NCBI GenBank assembly: GCA_011316305.1
Contig: SAUG01000047.1
Location: 62,001 to 126,000, forward strand
Reading direction: 5' to 3'
DNA: 64,000 nt
Origin: Rusavskia elegans
Lineage: Eukaryota > Ascomycota > Lecanoromycetes > Teloschistales > Teloschistaceae
This document shows, one piece after another, positions 12,315-22,019 of this stretch. A program made the position numbers and the translations under genes. Within the stretch, counting starts at the first letter, position 1. Each line of letters starts with the position of its first letter. Under the pieces are notes generated by a model. The model saw nothing but the letters and a program-made list of their open reading frames with translations. It did no database searches and was not told where the DNA came from.

Positions 12315-14058
12315 TTTTAACGATTTCGAAAAATAGATAAAAATCGAATTTTAATCTAACTAACGTTATTTAAATAACCCGTAGAAATATTAGTTAATAT
12401 AGGGGCTATAAAGAATATTATATCGGAAGACTATACGAAAAGATTTAACGTTTCTTTAATTAAAAAAACGGAACTTTAATTTATAGAAACTATTAATAGG
12501 ATAGAGTTCGTTAAAATCTAGTTTTAAACTAAACCTCTTTAGATACGAATTATAAATTATAAAGAAAAAATCGTTTTCGATATTATAAAAATATAAAGGG
12601 AAGTATATTTAGATATTTTCTAGTTTATAAAATAGAATCTAAAAATCGAATAGATATCGATACAAGTAAAAATAGGAAGCTATCTATTTAGTATATCTAA
12701 AAGATTAGCCGGGATAAATAAAATTTATAACGTCTTTATTCGGAAATAGTAGACTAAAAAGGAATTAGTTACTATAGACGAAATTCTATAACTATTTAAA
12801 AAATTTCAAAACGTATTAAAAAAACCGAAAAAAAAATTACCTTTATCGGTTTATATCTAAAAAGACTACGAAATTATTATAACGAATTCGGAAAAGTTAA
12901 AAGCTAAACTAATATCAAGATTGAATAATAAATAGTTAAAAGTATTATAATAATATATTAACTATAACTTTAAATAAAGATATATACGATATTTTAAATA
13001 AAAAACGAAATAATTGATAATATTTATCTCGAAAAAGAACGGAAATCTTCGTCTATATATCGATTTAGACGATTTAATACGGTTATATAGAAAGACAAAT
13101 ATCTATTTCCGCTTCTAGCGAATTTAAAAAGCAGAATAGGAAAAGGAAAACTCTTTATAAAATTTAATTTAAAAGACGCTTTTAATCTACTTAGAATTAA
13201 AGAAGGAAATAAATAGAAAACCGTATTTCGAACGAAGTACGGACTATTCGAATATTTAGTAATACTTTTCGAATTAATAAATACGCCCGTAACTTTCTAA
13301 CGCGCTATTAATAAAATATTATACGATTATTTTAATATTTTTGTTTTAGTCTATATAGATAATATACTAATATTTTCTAAAATAAAAAAGAAATATAGTT
13401 AATATATTTATAAAATATTATATAGGTTTCGAAAATATAATTTTAAAATTAAAGAAAAAAAATCAGAACTTTTTAAAAAAAAAATAACTTTTTTAGAATA
13501 CGTAATTAGGCCAGGAATTATTAATATAGAAGTAAATAAACTATAGTTAATATAAAAATAGCCGGTATTAAAAAATAAAAAAGATATATAAAATTTTCTA
13601 GAATTTATAAATTTCTATTAGAATATAATAAAAGAATATATAAAAAAAACTGTTTTTCTAATAGATTTTCTACGAAATAATACTATATTTAAATAGATAA
13701 AAATCGAAAACGATATTTTTAAAAAAATCAAGTAAAATTTTATAAATAAAATTTTTTTAGAAATTTTCGATCCGGATAAATATATTATATTCTATATAGA
13801 TATCTTAAATAGAATATTAAAATTATATATAATATAAAACGGAAAACTATTAGAATACTATTCTAGAAAATTAATTTCGGCTAAAATTAACTATATAATA
13901 ATAGATAAAAAATAACTAGCAATCGTAGCAAGTTTTATATATTGGAAGATTTATACTAGTAGAATTTTAAAAAAAGTAATAGTTTATATAGATTACAAGA
14001 ACCTTCTATCTATATTTATCGATATAGATATTAATTAAAGATAAATAAAATAGGCCTA
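12315..14058 (+). pseudogene. Gypsy pol relic (reverse transcriptase and RNase H), pol-only derivative copy 2
   Basis: Translation through stops shows a reverse transcriptase: ISKKNGNLRLYIDLDDL near 13030-13085, the active-site box as YIDNILIFS near 13351-13380 (YLDDILIFS expected), the QNFLEFINFYQ segment near 13590-13630, then RNase H pieces (YYSRKLISAKINY near 13860, IDYKNLLSIF near 13990). The frame is cut by a MITE at 14059; RNase H-like coding seems to resume after 14475. No gag lies between the LTR and this segment. The same LTR-to-pol junction exists in the minus-strand copy at 7307-7954. Confidence 0.78.
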
Positions 14059-14474
14059 GACTGGCCACTTCGGATCGAACCGATTCGACTCGCCAAACGG
14101 TCGGGTCCGGATCGAATCCGGTTTAAACTAGGATACCTGCTAAATCTCTATTAATAATTAAATATAATATATATTATATTATTAATTATATTATAATATT
14201 AATATACTTTAGATAATATATTCAATTTAACTAGAACCTTTCTAGCTAGCGTAGTTAATTAAAAGTTTTTTAAATAATTCGTATAATTTTTATATTAGAA
14301 TTATAGGAGTTATATAAATTTAATAGATTAATCGAATCGAATCGAATTATAGAATTTTCTAATCCGATCCGACGGCCAGTTTACGCTAAAACTCGGGTCG
14401 GATCCGAGTCGAATTACTAAAATCGAATCGGATATCCGACGATTCGACGGAAATCCGATCCGAAACGATCAGTC
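14059..14474. mobile_element. MITE-like element with imperfect terminal inverted repeats in a TA site
   Basis: The left end starts GACTGgccaCTTCGGATCG and the right end, reverse-complemented, starts GACTGatcgTTTCGGATCG. Both ends abut TA (14057-14058 and 14475-14476), as a TA duplication of Tc1/mariner type would. The element is about 416 bp, AT-rich in the middle, with clusters of repeated tcggatcgaatc-like words near both ends. It has no coding capacity. It interrupts the RNase H part of the pol relic. Element type is inferred from ends and size only. Confidence 0.6.
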
Positions 14475-15265
14475 TATATATTAATTCGATTTATATTTAA
14501 TTTTTTCTATTAAATATATATTTCTAGATAATAGAATAATTATACGGTTTTTTTTTTTCTTTTATTTTAGATCTAGATTTAGATCTAACGATAGCGAGAC
14601 CGACGGTAATAAAAATTTCTTTTATTACTTTTTCGTTATAACTATTTAAAGAATATTATTTTTAAAAATCTAAATAGAAAAAATCAATATAAAGATAAAA
14701 AAATAATTATTAGAAAAAACGCTACTGTAAATATTTTCGTCGATTTAATTTTCGATATAATAATAATAAATTTAAATCGTTAAATAATTATATTTATTTA
14801 ATATTTAAAAACGTAAATTCTTTTTCGTTTTTTTCTCGTCTTTTCCTCCGTCGCGAAACTAATTATAATCCGGATAAAAGATTTATTTTTTATAGCGGGC
14901 TTTTTTTTTACTAAAACTTTTTTCGCTATAGATTTTTTTTTTTTCGGCGATAACGTAATAGGTTTTCAGACTATAAAATTTAATTTTTAAATAGAAAAAA
15001 TTTTAGTATTAGCTCGAAAAATAGTACGTTTATATCCTAGAGCCGGCGGCGGCAGCGACGGTAAAATATTATTATCGGAAAGAAAAAAAGCGATTTTTTT
15101 TCTACGAGATATAATAATAAAAATCTCTATTAAAAATTACGAATAAAATACTATTACGAATTTTAATTTGGCTGAATTAGATATATAAGTTATAATTTCT
15201 ATAGCTATAGAAATTAGGTAAAAATTAATAGTTAACTTTAGTATAGTTCGCTAATAAATCGACCC
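14475..15265. other. End of the RIP-mutated block, content unassigned
   Basis: The first 80 bases probably continue the RNase H relic. The rest is TA-rich with a few GC patches (for example gagccggcggcggcagcgacgg near 15041-15062) and no recognised element. Composition changes sharply near 15265, where gaccctaggtcccccgccc begins normal genic DNA. Confidence 0.5.
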
Positions 15266-15721
15266 TAGGTCCCCCGCCCTCGGCCGGAACTTCAGGGTTT
15301 TGAATACCACTGTATCCAGCGATTGATTCGTTTATAAACATCAACATGGTATTTCATTTGCTTAGATCTGCGTGTATGCTCTGCAGGAACTGAAGAAGTG
15401 TGGGGTTGGCGCCGAAGATCTACACACAATAATCACACGGGGAAGCGGAGCTCTTCAATAACGGCCAACTGGATCACTTTGCGACATTTCCACAGCCATT
15501 GGGAAGTCCACAATCTTGAGGGACTGCAATAATACGGTCCAAGCACAGTGTTAGAGATTTCTGCTATTTCAGTCATAGAAGTGAGCCCCGAAGCTCACTG
15601 CTTCCATCACCAGGGTTTCCGGGTTTCAAAACATTTAATCGTCTTCTGCTGGCCATGTGTTGTAATCTCCGAGGCCGACCACACTCAGAGAGCTCAATCA
15701 CTTCTCTTTAGCCATGAACGC
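15266..15721. other. Interval between the RIP block and the uL13 gene
   Basis: Normal base composition. It holds the 3' flank of the uL13 gene. No gene or RNA was recognised. Confidence 0.5.
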
Positions 15722-16661
15722 CTAGTATCCGTAGTCCGCCAGTTGCGCCTTAGTCTTATCATCCACCTTCGCAGTCTTCTGAGCCTCCGAGAGCTGTTTC
15801 CGAGCTGCCTTCTTGCGCTCGTAATATGCAGCGCCCTTAACTTTTCTCCTCTCCTCCAATCTGTCGCATTCGTCAGCTCATTGCTCAGGTTTGTAGCTAC
15901 CTTATCCGTTCGACACGCTGCGTCTAGATGTTGTGCGTACCGTGCTACCACGTCCTGGTACTTCCATCCAACCTCATGACTCAGACGGCCAACTGTACAG
16001 TATTTTCGCCCGGGTTTTAGCCTCAACACTCTCAACGCTTGTGGAACCACCATGCGTTTCTTTTTGTCGTAGGGAGGTGGGACACCCTCGAAGACCTTCA
16101 GACGTTCCATCGCGGCAGCACCGCGTGCCGTTTTGTGAGGGATCATACCCCGGACGGCCTTATAGAAGATACGAGAGGGGGCTCGGAAATGGAAAGGGCC
16201 TGTTTTCCAAAGTCATTCTTCATTCTCACGCGGTAGTTGTTCCTTGCAAACCACGGTCTCATACCTCCACGAGTGGGGTTGTAACGGGTCATTTTGCGAA
16301 GGTAGGCCAGGTAGTTGACTGAAGGATACACAATGTTAGCGTTTGTAGAGTAGCCTCGTCTCGGAAGGGCTGCTCCAGCATTCGGACATGTACAATGACA
16401 ATGGTGGGGAGTTAGGGGTACATACGCTTTGCACGGAAGAATTTGCCGGAAATGTTGAGGGCTTCGCAGCGGACGATGACGATTTTCTGACCGTTGAGCA
16501 GCTGTTTAGCCACAGTGCTGGCGAGGCGACCCAAGAGATGTCCCTTCCCATCGATCACGACCTAATCAAGCTCACCATCAGTTGTTGTTCCAATTGACAA
16601 CACCACACTGCTGGGATGCGGAGGAGCATTTGGAACGCACCACGGGATCGAAGGTAGACAT
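15722..16661 (-). CDS. rpl16: 60S ribosomal protein uL13 (L16/L13a)
   Basis: Structural protein of the large cytosolic ribosomal subunit. Model: 16661-16641, 16561-16426, 16318-16265, 16199-15941, 15860-15722; 202 residues, the usual length for fungal uL13. The start is a 7-codon first exon reading MSTFDPV, followed by [15 protein letters not shown], the conserved N-terminus of the family. Further conserved stretches are [45 protein letters not shown] and the AGxKY-like [22 protein letters not shown] region. All four introns (107, 65, 79 and 80 bp) have GT..AG ends. It lies about 450 bp from the RIP-mutated block and shows no RIP damage. It is head-to-head with EFR3. Family assignment is firm; exon edges are by eye. 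Confidence 0.95.
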
Positions 16662-17566
16662 CTTGGATCGAAGAGCCTCGGGTACACGCTAGGATTGATG
16701 CAAATGGTCTGGAGGACCTGGGCTGTTGTCGTCGTCTGTCGTTGTAGTGGTGGACAGACGACAAAGGCAAGAGGTTCGAATGTGGTCAATTAGCTTGTGG
16801 ACACTAGCCGCTTCTGGTAATCTCGCTAGAAGGGCTAAACCCTGAGTCTATCAAAAAGATGTTGTTGCGTACTGTACCTTATGTTTCTTGCAAGTCTGTC
16901 GATTCGTTTCCATGATGACTTGCAGTATTGCGGCTTCATGACGGGAATCACGTATACTCGTTGTCCGCAAGTCTTATGAGATATTACATCATCGATGTCG
17001 AATGTCCCATTATGTCCCAGCGGTCGTGTACCTGACCCTCTAAAGTACCGAGGATACCATCTACGGGTTCCTCCGCGAAGTAGTAGCATGATAGAATATG
17101 TAGGTTAAAGACTCAAAACACCTGTCAGCGAACATTTGAATTCATTGTTCCCAAAGCTGCAGCATCCAGCCTGTCAAACTGGAGTTCAGGCCGATCTTGG
17201 AGATGGTTGGCTTTGGCATGAACATTTCGACCAGGAACCGAAGGACCATCAGTGCAATTGGTGGAGAGACCTATCATCCAAACAATATTGGTGCTCGTTC
17301 GCACCTACTAAAAGTGTGTGTAGAAGTGGCCGAAGAAGCCGAGGAGCACGGGCCTCAGGACCAGGCCCCCCATGTCGTTCTCAGCCCTGAGAAGAGGGAT
17401 GAAGGATGATGCTTGTTGGCAGAACACTGCGCGGTGACGCTGTTTCTTTCCATTCGAACATCAGCCCATCGCTCCTGAACATGTCCAAATGATACCGCGG
17501 CCTCTTTTTCAACTCAACCCTGTGGTTATGATTAAGAGTCCTCAGTGATCTGACCTCGTTACTCCA
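16662..17566. promoter_or_regulatory. Shared upstream region of uL13 and EFR3
   Basis: A 0.9-kb divergent interval between the start codons of uL13 (minus) and EFR3 (plus), so it should hold both promoters and 5' leaders. Short open frames occur but none resembles a known protein. No specific motif was assigned. Confidence 0.4.
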
Positions 17567-20500
17567 ATGCATGCTGTTCGCCAGTCGTGCCGGCCAAAGC
17601 ATCAAGTCCTGATATTGAAGTGTTATCCAAGATTCCAGAAGAATGTTACTGAAGTCAAACCCAACTCCAGCGAGCTCAGCTACCTACTGTACTATGCCAG
17701 CACCCGCCGCAGCAAACTTCAGAAGGTCGGCTCCTTCTTGGAGAAGAAGACGACGAGCGACGTCTACAAGTCCAGGATAGGGTATGCTCATTCCGACATG
17801 CTGGCCTCCAGCCCTCCACTGAATTCTGACTGAGAGACGGGTATTATAGCAATGTCCAGGTTACCCTTCAGATCCTCACAGCACTTATCCACAAAGTACC
17901 GCGAGATCTACCTCTATACGCTAGCTATGTCCTTCGTATCCTCAGTACTGTACTGCACTCGAACGACTTAACATTAGCCGAAAATTCAACTGCTCTTTTC
18001 GAAACATTCTGTCGGCACCATGATGTTGCAACACTTGCCGCCGATCAGGAACACATTGCCGAATACGAAGAAGTTGTTCGCTCCTATGCCGGCTTCGCAA
18101 TCCCGAAAGCCACTCTTCAATCAAAGAACGCGCTGAGCGCTCCAGTAGCGTTACGATGGAAAGCTGTCGCCCTCGAAGCCATACGAAGCATGACGGCATC
18201 CGAGGCTGTCGGCGCTGATGGAGGGAAACAAATGACTATCATCATGCCAATTATTCTGCAGAGTCTACGGCCCGACGACGAAGGCTTCTTCTGGATCCTG
18301 CAGCAGCGACTGCACGCCACGGAGGTATCGAACAAGGAACCGTCATTGAAAAGGAGGATAAGCAACGCAACGGTCCAGACGGTAGATGACCGGTCCCGGC
18401 CTGGTTCGGGTACTTTGTCTGCAACGGCCGATGACGCGGACAGGCTTGCGGAGGAAGAAGTGGGCTTGCAAGCACAAAGGAGTCTTAAGCAGATCTTCCT
18501 AGCCAACAATAGGGCACAGATAAGGGTGGCTACGGCTTCAATGATCAGGTTCATCTGTTCTGAATCTGCGTGGGGGTCAACCCGCGCCGAAACGGCTCGG
18601 TCAAGTCAGCAGCGAAAATGGGCGACCGCATTGATGGAGATGGTTACCAAATGGACCCCAGTTCAAGATCGATTCATAATACTCGTGACAATTATGGAAA
18701 CCCTGGTGCGAAGTCCGATCATCGAGGAAAATCTGACCAAGCAGCTATTACTTACAACGCTTGTGGACTCTCTGTTGAAGTCTTCGATCAACATGATTGG
18801 TTTGAGTGTCATGGACGTCTTACTCGGCCTCGTGCAACACATTCTACTACTGCTGCAACTTGGAGGTAAAGGGTCCAATGTTTTGCCTCATCACCAACAG
18901 ACGGACGCCATCGATCTGTTCCAAGAAACAAGCGGCTTGATGAGCCCACCCTCGTCAGATAATCCGGGAACCATTCAGGAGGAGTCCTCCCCTTCTTCCA
19001 ATCGGCAGGAGCTCTTGGATCATCTCCAACAGTGCATGGGCGACTTAGCTCATCACATCTATTACTCCGATCAAGTAGCCGATATCATCACTGCAATCTT
19101 ATTGCGCCTTAAACCCTCCTCAACCTCAAATGTCGGCACAATGGTCGCCGCAGTAGAGCATCCCCAGGCGGCAGCCCAGGCAATTGCCAATTCCGTGCAG
19201 TTGCAGGAAAATCCAAGGACTGACGATTTCTTCTCGTTCGGCACCGCTCGTGTCACAGCTCTGAAAGCTGTTAAAGAGGTCCTATTGGTTGCAAATTTTG
19301 GGGGATCAACTGCTGCACCAGGGCGCAACAGAGTTGGGCTTCGTGTATGGGAAGGCACGCAATGGTTGCTGCGAGATGAAGATCGGCGCGTTCGAAGGGC
19401 GTACGTCGATGCCCTCTTGACATGGTTGCACCTGGAGATGAGCAAGAGTGATTTGAGAGTTCTCGAGGACAAGCGTCAACTCCTGAAGCGCCCCTCAAAG
19501 ATCGGTGATAGCACAGAATGGGGTCAGCTAACAAGGAGGGCAGTCTCCAATGCGTCTCACCGGGAAAAGCAATCCAAGCCAGCGCATTCCTCGTTCTTGC
19601 AACTGCTGCATCTTGCGATCTATGACAATGCACTCGAATCTCCGGAGGCTGATGCTGATCTTTTGCTACTGCATCTTCTTCTCGTCAGTCTTGTTGAGAA
19701 GCTAGGTGTCAACGCCGTCAAAGAGGGTCTCCCGATGATCCTAAGACTGCAGGAAGACATCAACAACGATATGGTCTTTTCTTCGCCGACCGCTAAGCTT
19801 AACATTGGGAGCCTCGTCCATGGTTATCTATGGGCCTTGATTGAAAAATTCGACCTTGATGGCTCACGAGTGGGCTACGAAATCCAAACGGAGATCTCGA
19901 GGCGCAGGAGGCACAAGTTATGGTTGGAGACTATCCAACTGCCTGCAGCTCCACTCACTGCTATCTTGACGGTCACATCAACCGCGTTCGCTGAACGTTT
20001 GCCAAAACCTATCCTCCAGCAGGAAGCGCTCAGACCATTCGATTCTCGGGGCGCATTGGTTGATCAGATAGCGCTGTCCTACTCTGCATCCATTGTCTCG
20101 CCGCCTGTCAGTCCTCCAACTTCGCCTGGACGAGTCTTCAGTTTACCTGTCCTCGCAACACCTCAAGCAGCAGCATCTGAAAACGATCTGCCACCGAAGA
20201 CCAAAGAGGCAATGTTGTCGGAGTGGTCCAAAGAGCAGTGCATAGCCAGTGTTGAAAAGGAGACGACGCGGACAATCTCACTCAGTGGTTCCAGAACAGG
20301 CACTAACCTCTCGGCTCGGGTGCGCGCTCTTGGATTGAATGGGAATTCGACAAGGAATGGTTCGCCGACGGGTGACCAGAGTCCGAGTCGCATATCGCCC
20401 AACGGTGGAAGTACACCTCCCTACCAGCAACAAGGCTTGAACTTTCCGTTTAGGCGAGGTAGCGGTCCAGAAGACGGATCGCCAACACCCGTCAGTAGCT

Positions 20501-21477
20501 CTGACCATTCACCTACTCTTCGTGTGGATGATCTCAAACGCGTACTGGCCAGCGGCTCATTAGGCATCATCAAGTCGAATGTCCGTGGCGCAAGTCCTCT
20601 ACGGAATAGCAAGACTGCTCACCATGATTTGAACACCACCTCTCATCGGCGTAGCGTGAGTTCAAGCAGTGAAAGTGCTGTCAGCGCCGATGGCTTCGAA
20701 TCTGCCAGCGAAGGCGATCTATCACGTCCTCTACCCCGTCATATCCCGAACCCGTTGGCCGAGAATCCGCCTTTGTCGAATCAACCGCAAGCCAGTCCCG
20801 GCAGCCGACCTACCAAGTACAACACTGCCACGCCAACGCATTCGCGACCTCAGACTGCTAACAGTCGCACGCATTCCTTCAAGCGCGATTCGAACGACTC
20901 GCATCCGCAACCAAGCCCCAAATCACCGGCTCGATCTGGCGTCCTCCGGCCTTCAACCTCTTCAAGCTCCGCCACGGAAGACCCCACCGCTAATGCAATG
21001 GCACTCCGTGGCGAAGTGGTTCCACCGACCGTCATAGGCGATTCTACCGACCTGGAAGTACCCCCCGTTCCGCCCTTGCCCGCGAGCGTAGCAATGCAGA
21101 AGAACATCGGGGTTGAAAATGCCTTTGCGCTCAGATCAAACAATCCCGCGGGTCCTCATCCACCTGCCCATAACAAGGCCGCAAAACCTTCATCGTCCGG
21201 CAAAGATACAAAGACGGATAACACAAGGGACAGCCTACAGGTTTGGCCGGCCACTAGCGACGTAGGTGATGGTAGGGAAAGAGATAGTTCCGGCGCCGCC
21301 AGTCTGAAGGACAGCACCATCACCACCACCGGAAGCGGCAGGGATAGTTTAAGGATATCATCGAAAAAGAAAAGGGGCGTCGATGTGGAGAAACTACTAG
21401 GGAGTATTGATGCTGTGACTGGAGGCGGACACGGAGGGCAGAGTAGGCGCGTGGGGAGTGGGAGACCACCTTATTAG
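17567..21477 (+). CDS. efr3: EFR3, plasma-membrane anchor for PI4-kinase
   Basis: EFR3 proteins recruit the PtdIns 4-kinase Stt4 (with Ypp1) to the plasma membrane. Model: 17567-17781 and 17850-21477, one 68-bp intron (GTATGC..TAG), 1280 residues. The N-terminus is the conserved block RQSCRPKHQVLILKCYPRFQ, then VKPNSSELSYLLYYASTRRS, rich in Cys and basic residues as expected for membrane contact. An all-helical repeat region covers about residues 60-720. The rest is Ser/Pro-rich and disordered (repeated PSSS, SPT and TGSGRDS-type stretches), usual for filamentous fungi. The start ATG at 17567 lies just before the conserved block; a further upstream exon is not excluded. Confidence 0.92.
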
Positions 21478-22019
21478 CATTTTCCTATTTTTTTTCTCTG
21501 TGACTACTGATACACGTTGCATGATATAATGCTGGGGGGGATGGACCTATAGGTGATGTGTATAAAATACCCTTTTGTGCATGGGTTTCTTGCGTCGAAC
21601 TAGGGAGTCGAGGTAGCCTAGGGGGGCAGGGACCAAAAGGAGTAATCGATGAAATGGGCTACTTTGTGAGTTTAGATCTGACTTCAAGCAACATGAATTT
21701 GATGTACGTACCTTAGTGTTGTAGGTAATCAAGCAGTCACGCCACCGGTCACCAAGGGCCTCAAAGTTGTGAGTAATATACATACGATCACACAAATGTG
21801 TGCAAAATAACTGAAACGATCATGGTAACTATATCATATATCCTACGAAAACAGACCTCTTATTTTATACACTCTTCTTCCGTCATCATCATCATCATCA
21901 TCATCATCATATACAATCTGCCAATTCTCATATCGAAACGTACTCCCACAACGGCCCTCGTTCACAATAAAAGTCTGTCTTTTTCCAAGCAGCAATGTCC
22001 ACCGTGTCCAAACCCCTCC
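21478..22019. other. Convergent intergenic region between EFR3 and gtaA
   Basis: Holds the 3' flanks of both genes, a G-run near 21534 and a trinucleotide repeat at 21883-21910. No gene was recognised. Confidence 0.5.
21883..21910. repeat. (TCA)n microsatellite
   Basis: About nine uninterrupted tca units in non-coding DNA just downstream of gtaA. Confidence 0.9.

Noticed and set aside
1..15265. CRISPR array, bacterial insertion or viral genome as explanation of the repeats
   Set aside because: Repeats are LTRs of 410 and 491 bp with Gypsy domains between; there are no regular short spacers, and RIP is a fungal process.
15548..16322. Plus-strand open frames over the uL13 gene
   Set aside because: They are antisense shadows of uL13 exons and introns.
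16905..17040. A box C (ATGATGA) and box D (CTGA) pair upstream of uL13, possible snoRNA
   Set aside because: No terminal stem, spacing too long for a single C/D snoRNA, and the words are common by chance.
16835..17089. Minus-strand 84-codon frame upstream of uL13
   Set aside because: Lies in the divergent promoter region, no family match, and uL13 is already complete with a good start at 16661.
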